64,000 nucleotides of DNA from the NCBI GenBank assembly GCA_965644295.1, contig CBFFRP010000126.1, positions 1 through 64,000 on the forward strand. Reading direction: 5' to 3'. A model generated the notes under the pieces. The model was not told where the DNA came from. It did not search any database and saw only the letters and a program-made list of their open reading frames with translations. A program made the translations under genes and the position numbers. Shown here piece by piece: positions 12,902 to 24,180 of the stretch (position 1 is the first letter of the stretch; every line of letters starts with the position of its first letter). This DNA comes from Paraphysomonas bandaiensis (Eukaryota; Chrysophyceae).

Positions 12902-14509
12902 TTACTTCCCGAAGTGATCATGGTTGGCCGGGCGAGCCTCCAGTTTGTTGGCTTCAACTCCCTTGGCCGCATCTGTGCATGCTTTCGGAAGGTCAAACCA
13001 TCCCTCAGGCAGAGGACCCTCCACCAAGTTGTAGTAGTAGGTAGCCTCTCCTGAGCTTGAGCGGGTCTTAGACACAGGGGTGCAAGAGTCCTGAATATTG
13101 CTCCAGTAGAAGTCGTTTCCATCCATCTTCCACACATCTGCGGCTTCGTCTCCCACACGCACAGTCTGAGCGTATATCTATAACATACAGTGGTAAACGT
13201 TACAAATATATCTTGAATAAAGAAAGCCAGTCAACAGAAATCGTAAACCCAGTTGGTGTTCCCACCTGAGAGTTGATAGAACCATAACACCAATCAGACC
13301 ACAAGTTCAGACCGTACAGATCGCAATTGTCAGTAGCCACGTTGTAGTAATACTCAATACCATTCTTGAAGTCGTTGTACATTTTGAATGAGCCGTCTTT
13401 AGCCGTCTCACCTACAGTTTCGCACATATCAGTAACGGTACACACCCAAGTATGAGTAATCTATAACTCACCAGATCCACTGTTCGTGTCAATGCGGAAC
13501 AATTCGTTAACAGCATCAAAATAGAAATTCATCTTGGTTGGGTTTCTCCATCCAGAGCCGGTTTCGTAACCTAAAAATATGGACACGTGAGCAGATTTAT
13601 ACCATGTAATTCACTATAATCTGCAACATGAAATACGAAACTACATCTCCAAGGGTAGGATGAAAAGCAGATTATACCTTCCAGGGTGAACTGCTTCGGC
13701 GCACAGCAATCGCTGCCAGTGCTGGATTTAACCTTAGACTCCTTAGTCTCTTTGTGTGCTTTTTGTGCTGCTGCATCAGTTTTTGTGACCTGAGTCACAC
13801 GAAGGTTACAAATCAAGTACAAACTTACAAAACAATGAGCACACCTTGACATCTGCACATTGGTGGAAGGTTGGGCTGCCCCCGTGGTCTTCTGTAGGGT
13901 TCTGAGAAATATACCTCATGCGTAAAACACAGTGGTCACAGTCGATATTGGGCACAGTCACACGAATAGAGAAATTAGTTTGTGTGATCATATTCATTCC
14001 ATTCCAGTCAGCGATTGGCTGTCCCAGAGGATAAAAGTCTTCCTCGGTAGGATCCGCCACTTCAGCAAAATCGGCCTGTAGACGGCCAGGATCTTCCACC
14101 TACTCGATATTATGGTTAGAAATACACGACTTCCACAACAGAAACATAGCACGAAATCGTCAAACGTACATAGAAGTGGTTTAAATTCTGCTGAAACAAC
14201 ACATCAAATTCTTGACCGCCTTTGAGGGTAGCCAGAGGGTCAGCTGACGGAACCTCCCCGCATGGGCCTTGCTTCAGATAACATATGCTGCAACACACCA
14301 TCAGAATCCACCGACCACTACTGGCAACATCATATCTAACCTTTGCCCAGGAATGGTGATTTCGAAAGCTCCACCTCTTTGAGGAGGGTTCCACATGCAT
14401 ATCTACATATAAGTAGATGTTACTACATAGCCCCAAACAAGTGATGTAAACTTACATGTGCATCCAGAGAATGTAAGCCGAGAGCAGCAAATAGGAGAGA
14501 TGTCTTCAT
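12902..14509 (-). CDS. Secreted LPMO-like (chitin-binding type 4-like) protein with ependymin-like C-terminal region
   Basis: Eight exons (14509-14456, 14402-14341, 14287-14170, 14099-13845, 13789-13678, 13570-13472, 13411-13266, 13177-12902) encode 373 residues. Residues 1-17 form a signal peptide ending SLDA; predicted cleavage exposes His18, followed by a PPQRGG motif. Lytic polysaccharide monooxygenases use an N-terminal histidine plus a second histidine to bind copper; here His76 in LNHFY fits the second, and Phe156 in TFHQCADV sits where AA15-type enzymes have the axial aromatic. CDHCVLRMRY followed by CADV also matches the AA15/LPMO_10 pattern. After a Lys-rich linker the C-terminal 180 residues (CC at about 190, then Tyr/Trp/Cys-rich segments such as NGIEYYYNV) resemble ependymin-related LolA-fold proteins; this second assignment is weaker. 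Likely substrate is extracellular chitin or another polysaccharide. It is transcribed divergently from the DUF707-like gene with about 400 bp between starts. Confidence 0.75.
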
Positions 14510-14914
14510 TTTACAGCAATAATTAATATTTCGCACCACTATACACTATGACAGCGATAGTCGACTGGATTGCGATGCAGTGCTGTGTATGTTATGTGTT
14601 GACCTGTATACACACTACTGTATATATGTAACAACGTGTTAGAGTCTCCTTACTCAATTGAAGACAAGGAGTGTATCTTGAGAAGATAAATAATTTCAGT
14701 TTATGCGTTTCTTCGTCCGTGTGCGTGTTCCCTGTATACCTGGTATACCTGGTATACCATGGTATACGCACAGAACTATTGGATATATTGTCCTGTCAAT
14801 ACACATATACATACTTTAGTTTGGTTAATGACTTAATATTCTCCTCCTGGTCTGGTGAACAAAACACAGGAGTAGTGTTGAGGGTCTGAAAAGGCGCATC
14901 ATCACCTCCGATAC
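14510..14914. promoter_or_regulatory. Divergent promoter region (about 405 bp)
   Basis: The starts of the LPMO-like gene (-) and the DUF707-like gene (+) lie head to head 405 bp apart, so both promoters should be here. It contains repeated GGTATACC-type palindromic steps at about 14738-14765 (tandem CCTGGTATA units). No specific factor site is claimed. Confidence 0.4.
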
Positions 14915-16034
14915 ATGCCTGTTGGAGATTCAGCATGTCGCCATTTGCTGCTCTTATCTCTCACTATGACCGCCTGTGTGTGTATCTCTCTTGATATTTT
15001 TAATATAGAATCATCTATTAGCGATATAAGTCGTAGCGATAAAGTCTTGCTTGTTATTCCTGGGATTGGGTTCCATACCAATAGAACAGAAACTGTGTTA
15101 TGGAACTTAGATATCTTACGGCGTTCTAACGTATCTTACCAGTGCATAGCCTTTGCATATAAGATACCACCTTTGAAGAAAACAGATCTCCGTATAAGAT
15201 CCAGCTGTCATTTGCACTATTATTTCAATGGCAACTATGCTAGTTATATGAAGGCCATAGTGCCGTCAGTTTTGAATTCTGCGGGGTTCACCCATGTCAT
15301 GGTACTTCTCGATGATGTTGAGCTGGGCCGTCATTTTAGGTATGTATATATTCCTGATAGGAATATGTCTTACATTTATTTACGACAGTTTAGATACTCT
15401 ACTGGATGCAATGAAACGCAATTCGCTTGCTGTAGCAACACCGGCTGTAACAGGTGCCGCTGTCCATTCCATTACTCCGTATGAACCCAAACCGGTGCCA
15501 AAGTTTCGTCAAAAGTTTCGACCAAACTACAAAGTAGGCCATACAGTAAAGGTATGAGTTCGTCGCAAATTAATGTGCCCTTGTTTTGGAGTATGACCAG
15601 TGCTTACTTCAGGTGATGGAAGTATTTGCGACGATGTTCACTCTACAAGCGTGGAAGTGTTGGTGGCTTCTCCTAGAGCCGAAACTCAACAGTCTCGGGT
15701 GGTATTATGATTTGTGCATATATGATTACTGTGCTGCGAAAGTTGAAGGGTTTCGTATGGGCGTGTTGATGGGACTTTCTGCCATTCACCGAGCGCATTA
15801 TGGGAAGCTATCAGTGAACACCTCTCTTCATGCCATGCAAATGCTGGGGGTACGTAGGTCATCTTTGTGTAGCCGTGTATATGTCAAGCATAGTTATTTT
15901 GTTTGAGTTTAATTTTATCCCAGCACCCAGCGCTTCAGGGAAAGTTTTGGATTCGCGTTATGGCCCAACGCAGAGGAACAGATCTCTTGTGTTCCCATAC
16001 CAGTCGTCACTCTCGAGGGACTCCCTTGAAGTAG
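14915..16034 (+). CDS. DUF707-like glycosyltransferase-type secretory protein
   Basis: Four exons (14915-15339, 15389-15551, 15613-15849, 15924-16034) give about 311 residues. The N-terminus has a hydrophobic stretch (HLLLLSLTMTACVCISL) fitting a signal peptide or signal anchor, so the protein should enter the secretory pathway. The core begins VLLVIPGIGFH and contains HVMVLLDDVELG, an acidic motif at the place where DUF707 proteins have their LWDED-type motif. The second half (VMEVFATMFTLQAWKCWW, later GFRMGVLMGLSAIHRAH) matches the conserved 'EMMAPVFSRAAWRCVW ... VG(V)VD..(Y)VH' block of DUF707, a glycosyltransferase-like family of unknown substrate in plants and protists. The last exon reads phase 0 to a stop at 16034; an alternative acceptor would give a longer, less family-like tail. 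Function beyond 'glycosyltransferase-like' is not known. Confidence 0.7.
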
Positions 16035-17110
16035 TTACTAACCCTAATCATCACAATGCATATACCACTCTCAATATGTCAAGTTTTAGTTCGACATACA
16101 CAATTAATAACAATTTAAATTATAAATAGTAGCACAGGAATCAATACCAATCTGTAATTGATATTCGTAAGGTGCTTTAACTTAATTATGTACACCCTAC
16201 AATCAATTATTAAAATTGTGATCAACATCTCTTATCATTCACTGTCATTGAGCGGTGGAGCCCTACCTATGCTGCTATATCTCTCCATTTTTTTCTTCTC
16301 AAAATCTTTTGGACATGATCTATGCCGCATTGGTTTTACCTGACCTGCTGCGTGACCTTATTGTTCTTTAATCTTTAATGCGCAATATGTAGACACATTA
16401 GGTTCTCAACATCATGGTGATAAGCTACAATTTAATCTAAGGATGAGGAGTATCGTCCCTTTTCCAAATTTAAAACTCGGGCTTTTCTAATTTTGAGCGC
16501 GGGACGGTATAGCCTCCTTATTACCCGTTTAAATATGACTATACTTTGACCTTTGACTAGTTACACGAAATTTAGTGTGTATCAACATGAGACGTATTAG
16601 GATATTGGTAAACTTAATTAACTCAAAATCCCGTTAGACTAGGTTGATTATTATTTTCCCTAAACTCCACATCCAAAGATAAATCGTTTTCATTCCTGTA
16701 ATCATGATCACAGATGATCAAAATACAGTGGTCAGTCGTTTATAATACACGTTTTTTCGGGCTATTGCTTTTACCGTATTCCAAATGCTAAAAGAATACT
16801 TCACCCCAATCTAGTAAAAAGCAATTTCAGTTTCTCCATAGAATCAAAACGATCTAATCGGTGGGGAAAATAAGCAATTATACCTTCAAATAATACTCAA
16901 TTGATTTCTGCACGTTTCAGAAAGCAATACGTAACACCAGTAAATATCTACCTCTAACAAAAATAAGCGATACACTTGCAGCAGCTTGAAACACAAGACG
17001 GCACACGATAGATGAAATCAACAACTTAACAGCTAACTAGTAAAAGTTACTCAAAACCATCTACATAGTCGGCCCAAAAACCATTCTATAGTGTAGTGTA
17101 CTGCGCTTAT
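16035..17110. other. Intergenic region with a dispersed-repeat fragment
   Basis: AT-rich spacer. Around 16430-16545 it contains sequence (TTTTGAGCGCG followed by TATAGCCTCCTTATT and TAAATATGACTAT) that is found again, split by about 0.37 kb, at 62035-62475. No coding exon was recognised. Confidence 0.5.
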
Positions 17111-18321
17111 TCATAGCTCATCATCATGCAAATCATCACGCATATTTATGGGATTTGAGGCCGGTTGGCCAATAGTGCTTTTTGCAAAGCGGGGGTCACT
17201 TCGTCTTCCAGTTATATCATCATCCTCAGCATCGTATGCCCACTCGGAATCATCATAGTTAGAAAAATGTTTGATAGAATTCATATTTTGAGTAGCGGAT
17301 GGAATTGCGACAGGAACCTTCATGATATACATAAAAAACAGTCCCTAAAATGCAAAACGATTAAAATGAATGAGAAAGTGGTAGACATCGATTATATGCA
17401 CATCCGGTTATAAGCAAAATATATTATATGACAAGTAGGTAGTGCAGCGTTTACCGGAATGATAGTGGGAATCCATGAAGTTACTACAAACCACAACAAT
17501 AGTGGGATACTATTGACAGCATCGGCGTGTCTCCCATCTCCGTTAGTAATATGAGATGCAACCAACATAAGTAGGAACACTGCGCGTACTGTGTAGCACA
17601 CTGTACAAGTTGCAAGAACGACAGTAATACGATTCAACAGTGCAATTGCCTTTTCCCTTAGTAACATCTCTTCCGCACTTTGGAGCGGAAGAGAGAGAGG
17701 CTGACTGAGTTTCATGCGCAAACGACAGCCATAAACAAGCAATCCACCAGAGAGAATGAACAATGACAAGACATATAGCATGGTTGTGTAGATCTCAACT
17801 TTGGCATACAATTCACTGTAGAAACCTCCCACACCTGCGTGCCACTGTTATTCAGTATATCCAGAGAATATATTCACGCACCTAGAACAATGAGATCAAC
17901 CAGAGTAGACAACGTATTTATGCCAACAAAACAAACTCCTATTACCCTCTCTTTTTGAACTAATTCATTGGTAGACAATGCCTTGCTCCACATTCCCAGA
18001 ACCTACGAATGATAAATACATATATAGGATACATATTATACGAACCGTCGTGAAAGACAAAAGGTTGCAGAACAATGCTAGCATGTGTAAAGAGAATCCC
18101 CAAGTAGTGTATCCTTGGTATATTATTATACTGAAACTATATAACCCCTCAAATAGAGAGAAACATGCAAATATTCCATGGAATAAAAGCTTGTAAGACG
18201 CTTGGTCGCGTTTGCTTCCATCTAACATGAAGAAAAGACGTATTTGTAAACAGCAATAACAAAAAAGTGTACTAGTCATGAGCAGCCCGATTATCCCGAT
18301 GATAGAATATAAAGACACCAT
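17111..18321 (-). CDS. Seven-transmembrane GPR137 / TOM1-THH1-like protein
   Basis: Four exons (18321-18046, 18002-17882, 17834-17455, 17344-17111) encode about 336 residues. Hydropathy by eye gives seven membrane segments: SIIGIIGLLMTSTLFCYCC near the N-terminus, two in ASYKLLFHGIFACFSLFEGLY and WGFSLHMLALFCNLLSF, one in VIGVCFVGINTLSTLVDLIVL, then TTMLYVLSLFILSGGLLVYG, a Cys-rich VVLATCTVCYTVRAVFLLML, and IPLLLWFVVTSWIPTIIP. The order and the W-x-P-T-x-x-P end resemble GPR137-type lysosomal proteins and plant TOM1/THH1 proteins. The hydrophilic tail is acidic and ends HDDEL, cytosolic if the usual topology holds. The start Met is followed almost at once by TM1, supporting it. No ligand or partner can be assigned. 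Confidence 0.7.
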
Positions 18322-18903
18322 GGGGAATATATGTGACGGTTGAAAGACAAGTTAAGAGCACCTTACACAGTCCTTGTAAAGCTACAAGGAACATAAACAG
18401 TCAGAGATATCTGACATGAGTATTATTTATCAATAGATGGAACTCAATTAGAGGTCTCTAGTATGTCTATATAGATAGCAGTAACGCATTGGCTTAACGC
18501 AGCCATGTATAGGTATGGTGTGCGGTACTGCTATCCACTATGCAATATACGACATTCCACATAATACATACGTATATACCGGCATACAGTGTATACTATA
18601 TTCTTGCAACAGAGTCGAGGCCGGTTAGGCCGAACTAAAATCATCACATCGGGATACACTTCGAAATGCATCAATAGCCATAGAAGATATGCATCAAAAT
18701 GCATAGCAGCATGACAATGACTAAGTCATGTCAAGAAACCAGTTGTTAATGATCCCCTCTGCTTTATACTCTGTACGTACAGAGTGCTTCCTTTCATCGA
18801 TATGTATATATCCATAAAACCACCGACTTTTAGTTTTTCAAGGGGTTTTCTCACATTTACAGTACAGAGTATATATTATCGCCTCATCTGTGCGACACCT
18901 TGA

Positions 18904-18976
18904 GAGATGGTATAGTGGTGTATAGTGAGATGGTATCTGGGTATATAGTGAGATGGTATAGTGGTATAATATAGTG
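18904..18976. repeat. Minisatellite, about three 23-26-bp units
   Basis: Three imperfect tandem units of the form GAGATGGTAT...TATAGT. A further unit of the same kind (TATATAGTGAGATGGTAT) lies at about 19472-19490, on the other side of the dispersed element, as if the element had inserted into the minisatellite. Confidence 0.75.
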
Positions 18977-19475
18977 AATGTCTACCCTCAACAAAGTCGG
19001 ACGCACACCTTTTCGTGGTGTTCTGAGTAAGAAGTACCGGAGAGACTCTCTCCGGAAACAAACGTGAGCCGCAAAAACATAGTCAGCAGATATTCTTCTG
19101 CCCACTCATAGCCGAATGCTTGTCTGGTACAAGGGACACCAAACACCAATAAGTGTCCCTTGTGTAGACGTCTTTGGGCCCCGACGAATAAACAGGCATC
19201 CGGAAATGGGCCCACCTCAACAAGGACATCAGGGAATGGGCCCACCTGAAGTCAAGCATCCGGGATATTCACCTTAAGAACTCAGAGCGGAAGTAGTCGC
19301 ACCTTCGTGCTTGCGGCGACGCACAAGCAGCTTCCGTAGCGTTAAATAGCAGGATAAAAAAGTTTGACTGATTAGTTACAGGTAGAGGTCTAACTAGTTT
19401 GTCTAGCATTCATCTAGCTACTAAGTTGGTGCAGGTTTTTAACGCCTATTGCTAATAATAAGACTTTCAATATAT
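18977..19475. mobile_element. Dispersed structured element, copy A
   Basis: Longest copy of a family present at least five times in the window. On the + strand it runs from CTACCCTCAACAAAGTCGG through CACCTTTTCGTGGTGTTCTG, a perfect 9-bp-arm hairpin (CCGGAGAGA C TCTCTCCGG, about 19034-19052), two GGGCCCACCT stretches, and a nested hairpin with CGGAAG / CTTCCG outer and TGCTTG / CAAGCA inner arms (about 19289-19338), ending after ACGCCTATTGCTAATA. On the minus strand a short frame reads VPCTRQAFGYEWAEEYLL, close to a frame in copy E. It has no clear terminal inverted repeats or LTRs and is bounded by minisatellite units. The element class is unknown. Confidence 0.7.
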
Positions 19476-20415
19476 AGTGAGATGGTATATGGGTGTACAG
19501 TAATAGTTCATACTTGTGAACTGTATGTAATATATATGTGTAGTCGGTGACTTTTTATAGCTGTAAAACTGAAGTAATAAGGAAGAAACTTTTATAATTT
19601 TCACAATGTTAATATCTTCATAGCAACTAATTGTGCATAGTTATACCCTTTTCCAACTATCATCAAAAATTTCACCAGGTTTTGGTATTACCTCGACTTA
19701 ATGTAATCTCATACTAATATAATATAAGTTCAAGGCTGTTTGACCACGCTAAAGTCAACGCTTTTTTACTGAAATAACTACCGAGTAGTGCTTTGCAAAA
19801 GACTTTGCTTTCGAATCTGTTAGTTACTAATGGATTTTATCCAATGCCTCACAGTTTCCAATGAACACATTTATCTATGCACACACATTCGGAATTTCTG
19901 AAAAGATTTGTATTTTATAGGTTTTACTACTGCTTTCATGTTCAAGAACATTTAGTGCGAACAATACTGCACTTCACTATTATACACAATCAGTCAACCA
20001 GTAACCAGGGTCTGCATTCAACACAATGTAATGTAACGGGTAACGAATATATGTATCGTAATCTAATTGCGTAATCTTGTCTGTAATTTCGCATTATATT
20101 TCTGTTTTTCCCTAAATCATGTCGCATTATCAGGGGAACATAATTAAGCATTGTGAGTCTGCTAGAAACAGTGAGTGATAAACAACGATTGCTGCATGTT
20201 AGCGTTGAGATTATCAAATCTTTGCAACGCTTTAGAAAATGAGTACATTGACCGTCATAATAACCATTACGGGCCTAGAAGCGATAATGGGTGACAAAAG
20301 AAAAAATCCCAACAAAAATAAGAGCAACGAATTCACCCAGATTAGTTTATGTCGCATGCTGATAACCAGATATTACTCGAGCAGCATTACGGCATATATA
20401 TCTAAAGCTATACTT
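19476..20415. other. AT-rich spacer downstream of the BtaB-type gene
   Basis: About 0.9 kb with no recognisable exon or RNA gene. It begins with the outer minisatellite unit flanking copy A of the dispersed element. Confidence 0.5.
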
Positions 20416-21510
20416 CTATATTGGGCACTCATCTTGAACTTTCTTCCCAATGAAATAGTAATACGGACAAGTAAGTAACGGCACATAAGGGAAATGACCG
20501 AAACCCGTCCCAAGAATTACTTTTTCAAACGCTGAACATAAAGTCTGCAAGACAGCTGTAAGAAATATTCACGCAAACTATTTTTACCCACCGGTATGTG
20601 TTCAGGATTGAGGTGTACATGATCGTTAGAGAATATCCACGTCCATAGTGCTCCCATTCCCGTCCACTATTATAACAAAAACTAGTCATTAATGAAATGA
20701 AACACAGCAGAAATATGAAACCCACCTGCTCATCCAGCACAGTGAAGTCGCATACTGCAATATGTCCTCCCTGAGGAAACTCATCACTAAATATCACTCG
20801 CTTTAAACATACTTACAGGTTTGAGCATTCTATAAGCGTTTCTAATTGCTCCCTTCCAATCAGGAATCATCGTGAGTGCATAACTGAAGGTCACAACATC
20901 AACTGTTCCGGATGCTGGCAGCCCTTCACAATTAACATCGCAAGCATCACCCAGAACTACATCCACGATATCGCCCCACCCCTTGGTATTAACACGTTTT
21001 TTAGCGGTCTCAACCAGTGAAGGACATAGATCAAGAACAACAACACGGCCCCAACGATTAAGCCCGCTGCCGTAATATTCGAGGTTTGACCCAGTGCTGA
21101 GAATTCATTAGCGCAATAAAATAGAAGTTGTCATAAGCCATACCCTCCTCCCATATCCACCCATACTCCCCCTTTAGGCGCTGGCATCGCCTTTATCATT
21201 GGGTATCTACCGTGAAGCATACGGTGTCGATAAGAATCATATTTGTCAGCCTGAAAAAACGTAAAATACATGACTTCACAGGCTTCATATCATACCTGCG
21301 TTACATAAAAAGACTCCAACCGCTCTTGCTGAGTATCACCTTTGATATCCGCAAATATCATGGCCTTTAATACCTCGAAGTCTTATAAAAATCGTTACAA
21401 GAGCCACAGATAATGTACGTAATAACTAACTTACCAGATGACCAAGTCGCTTCAGGGTGATAATCCTGAATTTCAGGTTCATCATTGTTATTTTCACGCT
21501 GTTCTGCCAT
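20416..21510 (-). CDS. BtaB-type betaine-lipid (DGTS) N-methyltransferase
   Basis: Seven exons (21510-21435, 21381-21296, 21250-21144, 21096-20817, 20770-20726, 20666-20592, 20544-20416) encode 265 residues. The protein shows the BTA1/BtaB pattern: YDSYRHRMLHGR, the SAM-binding glycine loop VDMGGGTGSN (about 83-92, split by an intron), DLCPSLVETAKKR (motif II), then FSYALTMIPDW, GGHIAVCDF, a W-rich segment ending NDHVHLNP, and GHFPYVPLLTCPYYYFIGKK at the C-terminus. BtaB transfers three methyl groups from SAM to the diacylglyceryl-homoserine made by BtaA, giving the membrane lipid DGTS. In fungal and algal BTA1 the two activities are fused; here only the methyltransferase half is present, full length for a bacterial-type BtaB, and no BtaA half is seen nearby. 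A BtaA partner elsewhere in the genome is inferred. Confidence 0.85.
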
Positions 21511-21988
21511 AGCGCTCTAGTATTTGATGTTCTCCACTGTAGTCGGGATTGCTGGCAAGTAGCTCTGGATATAGAGCAGAAGTTATGAGCAGTAGACCGG
21601 CCGGCCGTGACACTGCTGTCTGTGTATCAGTAGGAAGCTATGTAGCAGGTGTGTGAGTGTCTCATTGGCTATCGGTCATATCCTGTTCTTCACACGTACA
21701 ATGTGGTATACAGCATAATACATCCGGGACTACACCACAAATCATTTTTTCTACTCACCATCACCAGATACGACAGATAACTGGACCTCACATGCACTGC
21801 AACAGCCCACAAAGAACCACACATAACCAATCAATATAAAGTAACTTATCTCTCGTGCTTATCATTCGCTATTGAAGACAATGATCATGAGCCACTCAAA
21901 TTATACATACATCCGCTTCTCCTTTTGCAATATATGATTCATATTACCAACACAATATATATTTTCAATTTACACTTACTTATAAAAG
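21511..21988. promoter_or_regulatory. Divergent promoter region between BtaB-type gene and nucleoplasmin-like gene
   Basis: Head-to-head starts at 21510 (-) and 21989 (+) leave 478 bp. AT-rich; TATAAAAG lies immediately upstream of the + start codon. No exon recognised. Confidence 0.4.
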
Positions 21989-22871
21989 ATGTCTGTCGCA
22001 TTTTGGAGCAAAGAGATTACTGCCAAGTCCGCCGTGGAGGTGCAGCCACCAGGTAAGGCATTTATTCAATTTTTTTCTTGTTTTAACAAACCTTATTAGA
22101 GGGATATGTGCTAAATGTGCAGAACGCTGCCATTACTGGCAAGGCTTCTCAGCCTGTCGTGCTAAAAGCAAAGACTGTTTCCATCGAGGGCGATGAGATC
22201 GACGCTGTGTTGTGCACTCTTCGCCAGGGCGGCACTGAGCAGTGCACTCTGCAGCTCGTGTTCGGCTATGATGTCCCTGTGCAATTTCACATCACTGGAG
22301 CTGATGGATCTGTCAAGCTTCATTTGTCCGGTTACTACCAGCCTGCTCCTGATGATGATGAGGACAGTGACGACGAAATGGGAATGTACGACGAGGACAG
22401 TGAGGGAGAATCTGACGAGGAGGCCATGAAAAATACTCTCGCCAATTCTGGAAAAATAGTTGTGGAGGAGGACGATGGAAGCAGTGATGACTCAGAAGAA
22501 GAAGACGATGATGAGGATGGAGTTGACGCCGAGTTTATCAAGGTTGTAGAATTATTGGTGATCCTTGACAAATATTAATAGTTTTGGAGCAGAAAATGAT
22601 AGAGCAAAACAAAGCTGGAAACAAAAAGAAACCTGCTGAGAGCAGCAGTGAAGACGAGGAGGAAAGTGAAGAGGAGGATGAGAGCAGCGAAGAAGAAGCT
22701 CCCCCTGCCAAGGTCGCTAAGAAGACACCTCAAAAGACACCTCAACAGAAAGGACAGCCCCAGCAGAAGAAAACCCCTGTCAGCAACAACAAGGGTGGTA
22801 ACAACAAGGTGGTAACTCCTGGACAGAAAAAAGGAAATGCTAACACACCTGGAAGCAAGAGAAAGCGCTAA
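21989..22871 (+). CDS. Nucleoplasmin-like (NPL / HD2-type) acidic nuclear protein
   Basis: Three exons (21989-22052, 22100-22542, 22593-22871) encode 261 residues. Residues 1-100 match the NPL fold shared by plant HD2 proteins and nuclear FKBPs: MSVAFWSKEI start, then VLNVQNAAI, TLRQGGTEQCTLQLVFG and FHITGADGSVKLHLSGYY. It is followed by two long acidic Asp/Glu/Ser tracts (about 105-168 and 185-205) and a Lys/Gln/Pro basic tail ending GSKRKR, a likely nuclear localisation signal. No FKBP prolyl-isomerase domain is present, so a histone-binding or nucleolar chaperone of HD2/nucleoplasmin type is the better fit. The third exon begins KMIEQNKAGN at an AG acceptor; an earlier AG gives a stop. Confidence 0.8.
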
Positions 22872-23810
22872 ATTCAGCAATAGCTCGTAACATGTATCGC
22901 ATCGCTCCAATTTGGGGCTGTATATTATAACACAGTAATTTGGCATCCTTAAAAAATTGAAGTTAGGAACTGGATAGTTATTAATAATATGAGGATGCAA
23001 TAAGTTGATATGTGGTCGTACTTCTGTTACATAGTGTATATGTGTGTACATAGCTCTGTACGCTGCTTAAACGAACACGTAGAGTTAGGAGTTCATCACC
23101 TACTCCCCACGCTGCTACTGTGTAAACATAAAAACAGATGCAGAGCGTGAAGTGGTTACGCCCCTCCCGCACTTCAAGATCAGGTCACCAATCCCGCCAG
23201 AACTAAGTAACAATTGACTTTCGACTAATTGCCCGTGTTTTAACATCGTAATTATAGTCAATAAAAAAATACCCAATTTATGTTCAATAAATTGCACATT
23301 GTTATTATACATTATACAATATAAATTTCGCACAACTACGAAAACAATACCTAAAACTAAAACAGATAGCAGCAAGACACAATGCCAAGAATTTCGAGTA
23401 TCAAAGAATTCTAATAAGAGCTGCGAAGGCTATTGCAAATTTATATGGGCTCAGATCATAGTCACAAGTTAAACCTGGTTGTCAGATATTCCGATTTCAA
23501 TTAGAACTGCACCACCAAGAGCGCACCACGAATAATTACAGCATGTCCTGCAAGTAAGAATTTGTGTGTATTCATCAGAACGGCACCAGAAAGGGATCTC
23601 TGACCATCAATTACATATCTTCTTGCTGACTTACTGCAGACGAAAATGTAACTCCGCAATATGTATTATATCCTAGATATGGCTCAAGATCACTATACAT
23701 CCATATACCATCTAACTAATATACAAAATGACATATATTTACTATTTTTCTATGACAATTTAAAATAAGAATGTACTGATTTTAATAGGACAACACTTTA
23801 GCTGAAGAGT
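22872..23810. other. Intergenic spacer
   Basis: AT-rich DNA downstream of the nucleoplasmin-like gene. No feature supported by coding pattern, splice sites or RNA structure. Confidence 0.5.
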
Positions 23811-24180
23811 AAAGGTGACCCTCAACAAGATCGAACTCGCACCTTTTCGTGGTGTTCTGGATAAGTACGGGAGAGACTCTCTCTGGGAAACTAACGTGAG
23901 CCGCATATATAATTAGCAGATATTGTTCTTCCCACTCATAGCTTGTGTGGTACAAGCGACACTAATTTGGGTATTGACGAATAAACAATAAACAGGCATC
24001 CCGAATGGGCCCGCCTCAAGGGCACCGGGGATTCGGGGTATTGGGCTGCCTACTGAAGTCAAGCATCTGGGCTAGTACACCTTAAAAACAGAGAGCGAAA
24101 GTGGTTGCACCTTGGTGCTTGCGGCGACGCATTAGCAGCTTTCGTAGCGTGAAATAGTAGGATATCAGAATTAAGCATCA
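23811..24180. mobile_element. Dispersed structured element, copy B
   Basis: Same order and orientation as copy A: CCCTCAACAAGATCG, CACCTTTTCGTGGTGTTCTG, a degraded GGGAGAGAC...CTCTCTGGG hairpin, GGGCCCGCCTCAAG, and the nested hairpin near 24090-24140. Its outer stem is CGAAAG / CTTTCG where copy A has CGGAAG / CTTCCG, so the middle base pair changed on both sides. The 3' part after GTAGCGTGAAATAG is lost or diverged. Confidence 0.7.
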
